Part shown: in pieces, positions 18,713-30,043 of the stretch
Layout: each line of letters begins with the position of its first letter
Position numbering within the stretch: position 1 is the stretch's first letter
Source: Nitrososphaeria archaeon
Lineage (GTDB): Archaea > Thermoproteota > Nitrososphaeria > JACIWG01
DNA length: 64,000 nt
Direction of reading: 5' to 3'
NCBI GenBank assembly: GCA_029776065.1
Contig: JARVJP010000008.1
Location: forward strand, 49,222-113,221
Translations under genes and position numbers: made by a program
The notes under the pieces: generated by a model
What the model saw: only the letters and a program-made list of their open reading frames with translations
The model's database searches: none
What the model was told of the DNA's origin: nothing

Positions 18713-19381
18713 GGTTATCAGAGCAGACGATAAAAGTTCCTTAAATCCTTCTTCCAATCTAATTATGGGGAAGTAGATCCATTTGGGTTCAAGAATATCC
18801 TCGCAAGTCTTCCACTCTTCCACACTAGTTACCCTATATTTAACGAAATTACTTTTTATCTCCACATCAGATAGGTATGTGAAGAAGATTCTTCTAGTTT
18901 TGTTGAAGACTCTTTGAACTAGCTTCAACGTATACACGTCTTTTTGGCCATGCTTCCAATTGTACATTACAAACGCGCTTCTAACAAGTGGCCAACCGAG
19001 TGTAGACCTAAGTAGGTCTTCAAAGCTTTGTGTCATTATCACTAGAGGGGATGCTTTAGGAAAGTCTCTTATGTCAACAGGTCCCTCAAGGTGGATAAGG
19101 GGTATGAAGATGTCGGTGCCTTCGATTCCCTGTGAAGGCGTTATCTTTTTATCACCCCCTGATATAAGAAATCTTAGAAACTTTCCTCCGATGTCTTCTC
19201 CTTTAGCATAAAAGATGTTCATAAATTCGCTAGTCTTCTCAGGGTCGCCAAAGGTAAAGTAGTCTCTGTTCTCTTTCGGCCCGGATACAAAGATCCCTCC
19301 AAAGAACTGCATTAGTTCAGTAGACTTCGATGCGACGACAAGTTTAGCTAACTCTTGAAGAGACTTTACCTTGAATAGCAT
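18707..19381 (-). CDS. Conserved hypothetical soluble protein
   Basis: 224 residues, no signal peptide or membrane segment, one internal cysteine. Alternating hydrophobic strands (KASPLVIMTQSFEDLL, DIFIPLIHLEGPVDI) suggest an alpha/beta fold. It runs tail to tail with the acetyltransferase gene and its upstream region faces the GAPDH promoter. I do not recognise the family and propose no function. Confidence 0.65.
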   Translation of the reverse strand: MLFKVKSLQELAKLVVASKSTELMQFFGGIFVSGPKENRDYFTFGDPEKTSEFMNIFYAKGEDIGGKFLRFLISGGDKKITPSQGIEGTDIFIPLIHLEGPVDIRDFPKASPLVIMTQSFEDLLRSTLGWPLVRSAFVMYNWKHGQKDVYTLKLVQRVFNKTRRIFFTYLSDVEIKSNFVKYRVTSVEEWKTCEDILEPKWIYFPIIRLEEGFKELLSSALITS

Positions 19382-19450
19382 ACATCTAACTTTCCAGTAG
19401 GTTCATATAAACCTATCATTAATAGAAGACTATCAGTAACTTGCATAATC

Positions 19451-19459
19451 TTTTATATA
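19451..19459 (+). promoter_or_regulatory. TATA box of the GAPDH-PGK operon
   Basis: The element ttttatata lies about 35 bases before the GAPDH ATG and is the only strong TATA-like sequence in the short intergenic gap. Confidence 0.55.
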
Positions 19460-19482
19460 GCGACATTTTTAACTGCCTTTGA

Positions 19483-20511
<1,029 letters not shown>

Positions 20512-20553
20512 CCTCATACTCAATTTTTGTTCGCTAATAGACTATGAGGGTGG

Positions 20554-21771
20554 ATGGGCATGTATAAGACGATGGATGATTATAACTTTGATAACAAAAC
20601 TGCTATAGTTAGAGTTGACTTTAATTCGACGGTAGATCCGACGACTAAAAGGTTGTTAGATGATGAGCGGATAAGGTTACATTCGGTTACAATAAAGGAG
20701 TTGGCTGCGAAGGGCGCAAAGGTTGTGGTGCTCGCGCACCAAGGAAGATTAGGTGATCCCGATTACACAACATTAGAGCAGCATGCAAAGCGTCTCTCGG
20801 AAATCCTAAAGTCGGATGTGAAGTACGTCAACGACCTTTTAGGTGAGAGGGCTGTCAACGCGATCAAGTCTCTAAAGCGAGGTGAAATATTGGTTCTTGA
20901 AAACGTTAGAAGTTTGAGTGAGGAAACAGCTAAGAAGACCATCGAGGAACAATCTAAGACAGGCTTGGTTAAAACACTCGCCCCATTAGGCGATGTGTTC
21001 GTAATCGACGCATTCGCAGCAGCGCATAGAGCGCACGCATCAGTAGTTGGATTTACAGTAGTGATGCCTACAGTCCTAGGTCGAATTATGGAGAAGGAGA
21101 TCAAAGCCTTAGAAAAGATACGTTCTGTCGAAAATAGGCCAATAGTTTACATCTTAGGTGGGTCTAAGGTAAAGGAAGGTATAGAGATCGCCGAATACAT
21201 CCTATCAAATGACCGAGCAGACCAAATACTAACAGGAGGGCTTGTAGCACAACTCTTCCTAACCGCTAAAGGACTAGACATCGGTGGGGTAAATAAGAAA
21301 ACTTTAAGCGATAAAGGCCTTCTAGAGCTTGTTCCAAAAGCAAAGACCATTCTAGATAAGTATGATGGGAAGGTGCTTCTACCAGTTGACTTCGCTGTGG
21401 ACTCGAATGGTAAAAGGAAAGAAATACAAATGATAAATCTCCCAACTGAGCTCGAAATCTGCGATATCGGTGAGAAGACTATGGAGTTGTACAAAAAGTC
21501 GCTACAAAACGCGAAGGCTGTTGTAATGCATGGCCCAATGGGTGTATATGAAAAGGAGGATTTCATAAAAGGGACGAAGGCCGTCTTCGAGGAAGTGATC
21601 AAGTCTAAGGCGTTCACTGTAGCTGGTGGGGGTCACACGATCGCCGCTTTAAGCAAGCTTGGACTTTACAAAAAAGTTTCATATGTGAGTTCAGGTGGTG
21701 GAGCGCTTCTAGAGTCATTGATGGGCAAAAAGCTTCCTGCTTTAGAAGCTATTGAGACGTATCAGAAGTAG
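20554..21771 (+). CDS. pgk: Phosphoglycerate kinase
   Basis: 405 residues. N-terminal substrate loop AIVRVDFNS, the archaeal-style VVVLAHQGRLGDPDYTTLEQH segment (seen at residues 58-78), DAFAAAHRAHAS, and the C-terminal nucleotide loop TVAGGGHTIAALSKLG are all present. It makes ATP and 3-phosphoglycerate from 1,3-bisphosphoglycerate. A ggtgg ribosome-binding site lies just before ATG 20554. The sequence looks archaeal, unlike its bacterial-type GAPDH partner. Its last 23 bases overlap the convergent secreted-protein gene. Confidence 0.95.
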   Translation: MGMYKTMDDYNFDNKTAIVRVDFNSTVDPTTKRLLDDERIRLHSVTIKELAAKGAKVVVLAHQGRLGDPDYTTLEQHAKRLSEILKSDVKYVNDLLGERAVNAIKSLKRGEILVLENVRSLSEETAKKTIEEQSKTGLVKTLAPLGDVFVIDAFAAAHRAHASVVGFTVVMPTVLGRIMEKEIKALEKIRSVENRPIVYILGGSKVKEGIEIAEYILSNDRADQILTGGLVAQLFLTAKGLDIGGVNKKTLSDKGLLELVPKAKTILDKYDGKVLLPVDFAVDSNGKRKEIQMINLPTELEICDIGEKTMELYKKSLQNAKAVVMHGPMGVYEKEDFIKGTKAVFEEVIKSKAFTVAGGGHTIAALSKLGLYKKVSYVSSGGGALLESLMGKKLPALEAIETYQK

Positions 21772-24553
21772 TCTCCGATGCTTCTCCGCCTCCCATTTTT
21801 GATTTAACTATTTCTTTTAATTTATTAACCCAACCTTTTTTGAAGACAAACATCAATATAGATGCTAAAACAACGAGTGGAATCACGGTTAAAGCTACGT
21901 TTCCATATATGAGCTCTTCCTTCCAGACTGCGTTGATAGTAGTAGGCGAGTTCATCTTCACTGTAATGATATAATCTAATGACTCTATGTCTCCTGCCCA
22001 TCCAGCGAAGCTATAATATGAGAAGAAGTCTCTCTCTAAGCGATGTGCTTCAATGGAGAAGGTGACTTCTGTGCCATCATTATACCAACCTGATGGGTTT
22101 TCAGATGAATACTGCGTGACAATCTTAGAGAATGGGGATGTAACATTAAGATAGTATTGAGTAACGTAGTTCGCGTGGGCCACAGCAGGCCCATTCATTA
22201 TTATCTGGTCTGTTGCAGCAGATGAAGAGATATTACCTGACCAGTTCACAAACTTTTTCCTAACTCCCGTACTTAATTGCACCTCCAAGTCTAAAACTCT
22301 AAAAGTTACTTTCTCTGACGCGTTGTACCATCCCGTCCCTGATACCGTGCCTACATCGGTGGAAACAGCTAAGTAATATTGGATGCGAAAGGTTGCGTTA
22401 ACTGTTCTCGCCTTATCCATAGTTATAGAAAGTGTCCTTGTGTAGGATATGCCTGATTCGTTTCTCCAATAAGAGAAGACGTATCTCTTATTTGGCTCAA
22501 ATAATATTGTTTCAGGAGGTGTTAGGGAGACCTTGGTGCCTTCATCAAACCACATACCATGTGTTTGGGGAAGGATCTTAAATTCTGATGTATTAATTGA
22601 TGGAGGGTTGGTGAATAGGTCTAGCTTAAATTGTCTTTTCCAAACTATTTCTTCTTTAATAGGGCTAACAACTTTTATGGCCATATTCTTCGAAGCACCT
22701 GTGTAGGATCCTGTTCCTATGCCTTCCCATCGCACGAAAAGAATCCTTAAAGTACTTGAATTATATGAGGAGATGGCCAGGGGTGTGATCTCGACAGATG
22801 TGCCATATTCGTACCATCCATCAGATCCTGCAGGGCTTGTGTCGATTAAAAAGTATTCGGGTGTGACAAAGCTTACCTTATATGCTACAACATACTTCGC
22901 AGTTAGAAGGGTGTCTGATTGAATCCTTATAGTTATCTTTGGTTGCGTCGACTCACCGACTTCCCATTGCTTAAACTGGTACCTGCTATTTTCATCGATT
23001 TCTTGGGTGTCCCCCACCGAAATCACTTGGGTGCCTTCATATGTTTTTACATCAACATATCCTGTTGCGTTAGTGGTGTACTTGGTTCCATTTACAGTCA
23101 CCCTAATACCTGAAATAGGTTTACCATCCAAGGTCACAGCCTTAACGATAACCGTTAAAGGCTCCCTAACGTCCAATTTTATCGTAGAATAGGTTTCTCT
23201 AAAGTCCCCATTTCCTTCCCAAACAGCTTTAATGTCGAGGGTTCCTGTTATGTTGGTCTCCCAAAGGAATTTGAACCTTCCTAAAGCATCTGTCTTATTA
23301 CCTCCTAAGAGTCTCCAAATGCTGGTTTGGTTGCCTTTGGAGTAAATTTTAATTGTTTGATTTACTAAGTGAGGATCAAGTTGGCCTGTGAAAGTCACAT
23401 TTTTTCCAAGTCCAATAACTTGTTGGTTCGCAGCAAGAGTTAAGGTTGCATATGGACGTCTATCTAGTACTGATAGAGATGTCTTACTACATCCGACAAC
23501 GAAAATAGGGTTGTCTTTTGCAATCGTGACCGCTACATCTGATGAAGTAGATGAAATCGTGTAATTCCATAGGGATTCTCCGTTAAACTTTGCTAAACCA
23601 ATCTTCCCATAGGAAGACCAAGCAACGTAATTTAGATCCTCATCTGATTCTATGTAAACCGGAGAACTAGAAATAGTGGTCCTGGTCAGTTCGCCTAGAA
23701 GGTATCGATAAAAGATTATTGTACCATTACTTAACCCTACAACAGTTTTCTCACCATTTGATGAAATTCCGCAAGTTATACCTTGAGCGTTTCCTAGGGT
23801 TAGGCTTTGCATCGTGTTCAGATTATCTGTCCTAAGAATGTGAAATGTATGATCAGATGTTGTTACTGATGAGAAGAAGCCAAATGATGAGATCTTCAAT
23901 GACATTATTTGCGCTCCCAGATTCCTCTTCGCGATGATACTTCCTGAGAGGGGGTTGATCAGTAAGACTGAGCCATTGCTAAGCCCACATACGAGCCTAA
24001 AGGATGAAGCATCCATGTCTAGTGCATTTACGTCTGTGTTAAGATTAATTATCCACTTCATAGATACACCGTGAGTTATTTCAACACCGATCTTTACTAA
24101 TTTATATGTGGTTGTCGAATAGATGATTATAAGCTCCCCGGCTGAATACTCAGAAGAGACGTAAATTGTTTTTATGGTGGAGTTTGTGTTAAAGATTAAA
24201 CCGGTACTACTTGTCAAGTTATAGATATGTATGTATGATCCGTTAACTATTGATGTGATATACTTGCCGCTTGGGTGAACAACGGTTCCATCTATTATAT
24301 CTCCTACCCTTGCTGGGAGGTATGTTAATAACTCTCCCCCGTTCGTAGAATTTAATCCTACTACAACTGATCCATTGTTTGTTACAATCATTCTTTGATC
24401 GTTTGTTATCGATACCCTGTACCTCTGGGGTGCAAATGAAGTAATACCCTTGCTCCAAAGGGCTTCATTTGAATAAGCGTTAGTCACTAAAACGGGGTGT
24501 ACTATTAGAATACAAAGTATTGTCACTAATAAAAAGTTTCTTAGTTTGTCCAT
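21749..24553 (-). CDS. Large secreted beta-propeller and InlB-type repeat protein, membrane anchored
   Basis: 934 residues. A signal peptide (LLVTILCILIVHPVLVTNAYS) is followed by a WD/PQQ-like propeller of about residues 35-370 with repeated phrases such as GLSNGSVLLINPLSG and GLSNGTIIFYRYLLG. Next comes an Ig-like region with a carboxypeptidase-regulatory fold (VTLDGKPISGIRVTVNG, about 475-500), then four or five divergent InlB B-repeats (each with YLxVxT, GWYNxGTxV, F..W.G), a transmembrane helix near 875-895 and a Lys/Ser-rich cytoplasmic tail. It should sit on the cell surface and bind something, but the ligand is unknown. Confidence 0.8.
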   Translation of the reverse strand: MDKLRNFLLVTILCILIVHPVLVTNAYSNEALWSKGITSFAPQRYRVSITNDQRMIVTNNGSVVVGLNSTNGGELLTYLPARVGDIIDGTVVHPSGKYITSIVNGSYIHIYNLTSSTGLIFNTNSTIKTIYVSSEYSAGELIIIYSTTTYKLVKIGVEITHGVSMKWIINLNTDVNALDMDASSFRLVCGLSNGSVLLINPLSGSIIAKRNLGAQIMSLKISSFGFFSSVTTSDHTFHILRTDNLNTMQSLTLGNAQGITCGISSNGEKTVVGLSNGTIIFYRYLLGELTRTTISSSPVYIESDEDLNYVAWSSYGKIGLAKFNGESLWNYTISSTSSDVAVTIAKDNPIFVVGCSKTSLSVLDRRPYATLTLAANQQVIGLGKNVTFTGQLDPHLVNQTIKIYSKGNQTSIWRLLGGNKTDALGRFKFLWETNITGTLDIKAVWEGNGDFRETYSTIKLDVREPLTVIVKAVTLDGKPISGIRVTVNGTKYTTNATGYVDVKTYEGTQVISVGDTQEIDENSRYQFKQWEVGESTQPKITIRIQSDTLLTAKYVVAYKVSFVTPEYFLIDTSPAGSDGWYEYGTSVEITPLAISSYNSSTLRILFVRWEGIGTGSYTGASKNMAIKVVSPIKEEIVWKRQFKLDLFTNPPSINTSEFKILPQTHGMWFDEGTKVSLTPPETILFEPNKRYVFSYWRNESGISYTRTLSITMDKARTVNATFRIQYYLAVSTDVGTVSGTGWYNASEKVTFRVLDLEVQLSTGVRKKFVNWSGNISSSAATDQIIMNGPAVAHANYVTQYYLNVTSPFSKIVTQYSSENPSGWYNDGTEVTFSIEAHRLERDFFSYYSFAGWAGDIESLDYIITVKMNSPTTINAVWKEELIYGNVALTVIPLVVLASILMFVFKKGWVNKLKEIVKSKMGGGEASETTSDTSQ

Positions 24554-24578
24554 TGCTTCTAGTGAAGGTAATAACTTT

Positions 24579-27287
24579 TTAAATATTTTCTGCCTTTACT
24601 TTTGGTGTTATAAAGTGTTTTGCTATTTCAACTACTGTAAAGACCATTATCGCTGACATTACTGCTAAAGTCCAATCTTGAAGGGTGGGGTAAGTGACAT
24701 CAAATGCCCCATGTGCAATTGGTACATGAAGTACCAAAAGTTGCATCAAAAATGACCCTATGACTGAATACCAAAGATACTTATTTGAAAATGGGGCTGC
24801 TTTAACAATAGGCTTTCTAAGGGAATGGCATGAAAGCGCTATTGCTAGTTCGCAGACAATAATTGTTGTTAGAATTTCTGTACGTGCCGCAAGTAAGCCT
24901 TCATGATCAAGAGTCCATACGAAGTTTGAAAGTAATATCGCTGTTAAAACGACCGGTATGATGATAAAATATATTAGAAACTCCCTCTTCTCCATTAAAC
25001 TTGACTTAAGTGCTCTAGGTTTCCTTTTCATTATGTCTTTATCTGGTGGATCGATTCCAAGGGCTAAGGCAGGTAGACCATCTGTCGTCAAATTTACCCA
25101 TAAAAGTTGAATGGCTGTCAATGGCAAGGGGAGACCAACTAACGTAGCGATCAGCATTATAGCGATCTCCGAGATGTTGCATTGGAGAAGGAATGTCAAA
25201 TACTTCTTGATGTTATCAAATATTCGCCTTCCCTCGCTAACGGCGTTCACTATCGTCGAAAAGTTATCGTCAGCGAGGATCATGTCCGATGTTTCCTTGG
25301 TCACCTCGGTCCCAGTTATACCCATCGCTATACCGATATCAGCCATCTTAAGGGCTGTAGCATCATTTATTCCGTCACCTGTCATAGCTACAACATACCC
25401 TTTATTTTTCAACGCTTTGACTATCTTCATCTTATGTTCTGGTGAAACTCTAGCATATACTTTAACATCTTCAACTACTTTATCGAATTCTGAATCGGAA
25501 ATCTCTTCAAGCTCAGCTCCTGTTAGAACCAAGCTATTCCCGTTTATTATCCCAAGCTCTTTTGCGACAGCTACCGCAGTAAGTTTATGGTCACCAGTGA
25601 TCATAACAACCTTTATACCTGCCTCCTTGCATAGCTTCAACGCTTCCTTTACTTCTTGACGTGGGGGATCAATCATGCCGACAAGTCCTAAGAAGATAAA
25701 ATCCTTCTCAAATTCTTCTTCGTTAAGGACATCTGGAATACTTGACTCTTCTTTATAGGCAACAGCCAAGTTTCTGAAAGCCTCTGAAGCCATCTTCCCG
25801 TTTACAGCTAGGATTTTCTCCCTTGCTTCTTTACTCAGTTTAACCCTCTTCCCATTCTTCAAAATGTGGCTACACCTCTCCAGTACAATCTCAGGTGCAC
25901 CCTTCATAGAAACGAACTTCTTTTGTTCGCCCTGGACACTATGAACTGTTGTCATCCTCTTTCTTTCAGATGTGAATGGAAGCTCATCGAATCTATCAAA
26001 ACCCTTGAGTTCGTCTTCCGTTACTCCACCTTTAGCAGCTGCGACAAGGAGAGCGCCTTCTGTAGTATCACCGCTAACCTTCCATTTGCCATTCTCAGAA
26101 AACAGTTTTGAATCGTTACATAACACTGAAGCTTTAAGAAGCAAGTTTAACGATTGTACCGTCTTTGGTTCTAATCGTTTTCCATCTAGTAAAAACTCTC
26201 CTTTTGGTTCATACCCCACACCGCTAACTTCAATTAATACTTCTTCTACGTAAATCTTCTTGACTGTCATCTCACCCTTTGTCATTGTGCCTGTCTTATC
26301 AGAGCATATGATTGAAGTGCTCCCTAGTGTTTCAACAGCTGGAAGCCTTCGAACAATAGCTCTCCGCTTAGCCATCTCATACATTCCTATTGCAAGAGAT
26401 CCAGTGACGACGGCTGGTAATGCCTCTGGGACTGCTGCTACAGCTAAGCTTACTCCCCATAAAACCATCTCAATAAGGGAATGCCCTCTGAAAAGCCCCA
26501 ATAAGGCTACAAGTGCTGCTACAGTCAAGGCAAAGATGGTCAACCATTTTCCGATCGATTCTATCCTCCTTTCTAGAGGCGTGCTAGTTCTACGCTCTTC
26601 TTGAACTATCTTTGCTATCTTACCAAACTCGGTATTCATTCCAGTTGCTACCACAACACCTAGGCCTCTCCCATAGGTTACTACAGTGCCACTAAACGCC
26701 ATGTTCATTCTATCGGAAACTATCAAATCACCCTTCAATGTGTCAGAGCATTTTTCAACGGGAGTAGACTCCCCAGTTAAGGGGGCTTCATCGATCTTAA
26801 GATTGAAAACTTCAATTAATCTAGTATCTGCTGGAACCTTGTCTCCCGCACGTAGGACGACGATATCTCCTGGAACGATTTCAGTAGAGGAAATAACCTT
26901 CTCCCGCCCATCTCTTATTACAGTTGCACTCGGTGCAGCCAGCTTCTTTAATAATTGTACTGCTTTTTCAGAGCGATACTCTTGGAAGAAGCCTAGTCCA
27001 GCTGAAGCTACAACGATAGCAAATATTACTATCGCATCTAGTAGCTCTCCAACAAGCAACGAGAGGGCTGTCGCACCGATCAGGAGGATTATCAGAACGT
27101 TCTTGAACTGTTCTAAAAAGATCTTCCAAGGAGGAGTTACCTTTTCCCGTAAGATCTCGTTCTTTCCGTACTTTACAAGCCTTTCCTCAGCTTCATCTTC
27201 AGTGAGTCCCTCACTTCTGCTCTGAAAGCTTTTAAGAACTTCAGAGGTTTCAAGGTTGTACCACTTGGATTCGCTTCTCCCAGCCAA
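24579..27287 (-). CDS. Calcium-type P-type cation ATPase
   Basis: 902 residues, the usual length of P2-type ATPases. The actuator motif TGES is at 171-174, the ion-site helix VPEALP at 286-291, the phosphorylated Asp330 in SDKTGTMTKG, TGDGIND in the P domain, and NLTTDGLPALALGIDPPD in the C-terminal membrane part. N-terminal cation-ATPase and C-terminal membrane domains are complete. It pumps a cation, most likely Ca2+ or Mn2+, out of the cell at the cost of ATP. It ends about 25 bases before the secreted propeller gene on the same strand. Confidence 0.92.
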   Translation of the reverse strand: MAGRSESKWYNLETSEVLKSFQSRSEGLTEDEAEERLVKYGKNEILREKVTPPWKIFLEQFKNVLIILLIGATALSLLVGELLDAIVIFAIVVASAGLGFFQEYRSEKAVQLLKKLAAPSATVIRDGREKVISSTEIVPGDIVVLRAGDKVPADTRLIEVFNLKIDEAPLTGESTPVEKCSDTLKGDLIVSDRMNMAFSGTVVTYGRGLGVVVATGMNTEFGKIAKIVQEERRTSTPLERRIESIGKWLTIFALTVAALVALLGLFRGHSLIEMVLWGVSLAVAAVPEALPAVVTGSLAIGMYEMAKRRAIVRRLPAVETLGSTSIICSDKTGTMTKGEMTVKKIYVEEVLIEVSGVGYEPKGEFLLDGKRLEPKTVQSLNLLLKASVLCNDSKLFSENGKWKVSGDTTEGALLVAAAKGGVTEDELKGFDRFDELPFTSERKRMTTVHSVQGEQKKFVSMKGAPEIVLERCSHILKNGKRVKLSKEAREKILAVNGKMASEAFRNLAVAYKEESSIPDVLNEEEFEKDFIFLGLVGMIDPPRQEVKEALKLCKEAGIKVVMITGDHKLTAVAVAKELGIINGNSLVLTGAELEEISDSEFDKVVEDVKVYARVSPEHKMKIVKALKNKGYVVAMTGDGINDATALKMADIGIAMGITGTEVTKETSDMILADDNFSTIVNAVSEGRRIFDNIKKYLTFLLQCNISEIAIMLIATLVGLPLPLTAIQLLWVNLTTDGLPALALGIDPPDKDIMKRKPRALKSSLMEKREFLIYFIIIPVVLTAILLSNFVWTLDHEGLLAARTEILTTIIVCELAIALSCHSLRKPIVKAAPFSNKYLWYSVIGSFLMQLLVLHVPIAHGAFDVTYPTLQDWTLAVMSAIMVFTVVEIAKHFITPKVKAENI

Positions 27288-27404
27288 TTCTTCTCTTCAA
27301 AGGTAAAATTCATGAACAATTAAGTTTTTCTATAAACTTGGTTTGATGGAAATCATTTGATAACTTGATAAAACCACTTATGAGGTTGAACAAAAACTTC
27401 ATGA

Positions 27405-27979
27405 ATGCCCAACGTACTTGAATTAGCCGTGAGGAGGAAGACATCGCGCAGCTTCTTAAAGAAGTCTATCCCCTCAGATGTCATACCTTATTGTATAAAG
27501 GTAGCGATCCAAGCGCCTTCTGGAGCGAATAAGCAACCATGGAAGTTTATCCTGATTAATGAACAAAGAGTGAAATATAAAATCCGCTCCACATGTGAAA
27601 AGCAGGAGAAAAGATTCCATGAGAAGGTAAAGCAAGAACTGAAGCGATGGTTCACAGCGAAGGGAATTAACTACAAGAAACCTTCCTGTCACAGGCCCCA
27701 TACCTCTTAGCTGTATTTTCGAATCAAAGAACGCCTTACGCAACAGAAAGCACATGGTTATCTATCGGATATCTATTACTTGCTTTAGAAGAAAGGTCAC
27801 TTTCTTCGCTAACCTATACCCCTTCCTACGCACAAGAAGTGAAGAAAATATTTGATATACCAAAAGCTTACAAATTGGAGGCGATAATGCCTATAGGTAT
27901 TTCAAATGATAGGCGACCTAAAGAGAAAAGAAGAGCACTTAAACATTCGCTTTACTATGACAGTTGGGGCTCTCACTAG
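27405..27979 (+). pseudogene. Nitroreductase with one frameshift
   Basis: The frame from ATG 27405 gives a nitroreductase N-terminus (VLELAVRRKTSRSF, IQAPSGANKQPWKF) but stops at 27708-27710. Shifting frame at about 27683 restores the family: FLSQAPYLLAVFSNQRTPYA, then STWLSIGYLLLALEE, and continues to TAG 27977-27979. Restoring one T in ccttcctg (to cctttcctg) gives a continuous protein of about 191 residues. Intact members reduce nitro compounds or quinones with FMN. Whether this is a real mutation or an assembly error cannot be told here. Confidence 0.8.
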
Positions 27980-28073
27980 GGGAACAGGGAAATAAGTGCT
28001 TTCATTTATGCTGTAGAATACCTGTATTTTTAGTCTTTATAAGATCTAAGAATTACATTTTTATAGGGGTTTG

Positions 28074-29138
28074 ATGAGAACAATCATAATTATGAATATT
28101 AAATATGAGAGGGAAATCAGATACGCAGAGCTCCTCACCCCCTTAAAAGGTTATGAACTTGAGAGGCAGATAGTTGAACATAGGTTTGATCCCTTAACAC
28201 ATAAGAGGACGGTGATAACCACTGGTAGATTTCATCTTATAAAAAGGCTCTTCGAATCAGATCCTAATGAGATCCAAAACATCGTAGAAATGACGAAGTC
28301 TAACTGTCCATTTTGTCCTGAGCGGCTTGAGTCGATGACACCCAAGTTCCCGAGTAATTTATTCAAAGAAGGCGTTATAAAGTTAGGGGACGCAACCCTT
28401 TTCCCAAGTCTCTTTTCACACATGGACTATAATGCGATCGTCGTACTGGGAAAAGAACACTACCTTCAACTGAGGGAAATAGCCCCCAATAAGATACATA
28501 GCGCGTTTCAAGTAGGCCAAACCTTTCTAAGAAAACTTTATGATTTAAATAGGAAAAAGATTTATGCCTCATTTATTGTTAATTACTTTCCATTATCAGG
28601 TTCTACCATAATACATCCTCACATGCAAGTGATTGCTAGTGATATGTCGTTTCAACTTTTAGATGAACTGTTATCAAACAGTTTTGTGTATTATAGTAGG
28701 GTAAAGAGCAACTACTGGGCAGACTTGATCAAAGAAGAGGAGTCGTCTGAACGATTCGTTGGTAAAGTAGATGAAGTCACTTGGTTTACACCGTTTGCAC
28801 CATATAATACTTACGAAGTTTGGGGCGTACATGAAAAAGTTTCTAACCTTTTAGAGATTAGTGATCAAGGGCTCAAAGGCTTTTCCCAAGGCCTTTCGAA
28901 GGTCCTCAGCTTTTACCAAGAAGAAGGCTTATCGTGTTTTAATATTCTGCTATATTCAGGCCCATTAGGGGAAAGCTCGGATAGATACTTCCGCCTAGGC
29001 ATCAGGATAATCGGTCGATCTGGGTACAGAAAACCCTTCGTTAGCGATCTCTGGGGTCTCCAAAGTGTAATGAATGAGGGTGAAGCTTATGACACGCCAG
29101 AGAACACCGCTCTAAAGTTGAGGAAGTATTTCCAATAA
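28074..29138 (+). CDS. GalT-like nucleotidyltransferase (HIT superfamily)
   Basis: 354 residues resembling galactose-1-phosphate uridylyltransferase. A zinc-knuckle-like CPFCPERL (Cys78, Cys81) and the active-site triad HPH at 181-183 (IIHPHMQV) are present, with a second half carrying SCFNILLYSGPLGE and a conserved FRLGIRIIGR strand. GalT exchanges UMP between UDP-glucose and galactose 1-phosphate. In archaea such proteins may use other sugar phosphates or act as ADP-sugar phosphorylases. TTG 28071 or ATG 28092 are alternative starts. No other Leloir gene is near. Confidence 0.75.
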   Translation: MRTIIIMNIKYEREIRYAELLTPLKGYELERQIVEHRFDPLTHKRTVITTGRFHLIKRLFESDPNEIQNIVEMTKSNCPFCPERLESMTPKFPSNLFKEGVIKLGDATLFPSLFSHMDYNAIVVLGKEHYLQLREIAPNKIHSAFQVGQTFLRKLYDLNRKKIYASFIVNYFPLSGSTIIHPHMQVIASDMSFQLLDELLSNSFVYYSRVKSNYWADLIKEEESSERFVGKVDEVTWFTPFAPYNTYEVWGVHEKVSNLLEISDQGLKGFSQGLSKVLSFYQEEGLSCFNILLYSGPLGESSDRYFRLGIRIIGRSGYRKPFVSDLWGLQSVMNEGEAYDTPENTALKLRKYFQ

Positions 29139-29145
29139 AATGCTT

Positions 29146-29838
29146 CTACATCATAGGATGATCATATCCGCATTCCACGGGCTTGTACACTCCTGAGTAA
29201 GCCTTCTTCCTACTCTCACATTTCCTAGGACAGTTCTGGCAGACAACATATTCTTGATCTAATGCAAAAAAGACACCTGAAACAGACTTCCTAGGGATCA
29301 TCAGATAACTAGGGGAAAGCACTACACCAATATTTTTATGCGGATCTAAAATCTGAAATAGGACTTTCTGCTGGTCCAAGCTAAAAAGTTCTCCTGTCCC
29401 AGTCCCTGGGCCAAGGCTTGAAACTTTTCCTCCAAGTTCCTCCTCGACAAGTGACTTTAAATACTGTCGAGTCTTCGAAAGGGCAAGGTCCGCTATCCTT
29501 TCACACACAAACGATTCTATAAGGCTCTTTTTTGCCCTTTCTGAAGCGAGTTTTTCTAGTTCACGTCCTATGGTGATCACGTAAGGGGCGACTAATTGGT
29601 CCCTCCTTAGTTTGCTGGCTAGCATTACGCTTTTAAAAGTGAAATCACCTTCAAGGGCTACATCGTTGCCGTTCACGTTGAGGACCTTTACAGTCGTGTA
29701 TACCGCTTTAGGCTTAATCAGCTTTGAAGTTTCATCTAGAAGGGATGATATAATATCATCGTCTATTTTATTTAGTTTCTGAGTTTGTACTAATTCTGCT
29801 TTATCCAAAGTGATAACTATGTTATGGAGTACTATCAT
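29146..29838 (-). CDS. Methionine-synthase activation-domain-like protein
   Basis: 230 residues. The stretch APYVITIGRELEKLASERAK, the SLGPGTGTGELFSLDQQKVL segment and LSPSYLMIPRKSVSGVFFA match the activation domain of cobalamin-dependent methionine synthase (MetH), here as a stand-alone protein. The C-terminus has four cysteines (CQNCPRKCESR and VECGYDHP), which may hold a metal or Fe-S cluster. Stand-alone versions are found with corrinoid methyltransferases in anaerobes. A UroD-like methyltransferase is 21 kb away. Family call is from motif memory. Confidence 0.7.
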   Translation of the reverse strand: MIVLHNIVITLDKAELVQTQKLNKIDDDIISSLLDETSKLIKPKAVYTTVKVLNVNGNDVALEGDFTFKSVMLASKLRRDQLVAPYVITIGRELEKLASERAKKSLIESFVCERIADLALSKTRQYLKSLVEEELGGKVSSLGPGTGTGELFSLDQQKVLFQILDPHKNIGVVLSPSYLMIPRKSVSGVFFALDQEYVVCQNCPRKCESRKKAYSGVYKPVECGYDHPMM

Positions 29839-30043
29839 GGTTATCGAGGTATCTATCGAATGTTCCTTGGATTTAAAATATAAAGATTTGTTTTTATGGT
29901 TCTGTTAACTTATTTTAGGTAAAATTAAAAATAAAAGGATATATTAAATAATGGAGGTAAATAGGAATTGAATAATAAAGAATGGGATAAAAAACCAACT
30001 GATTCTCAACAGAAAGAATTAATCCCTTTGTTGGTGGAATAAA

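Noticed and set aside
25111..27225. Several plus-strand frames over the P-type ATPase
   Set aside because: Antisense shadows of a full-length gene with intact motifs; composition is unlike coding sequence.
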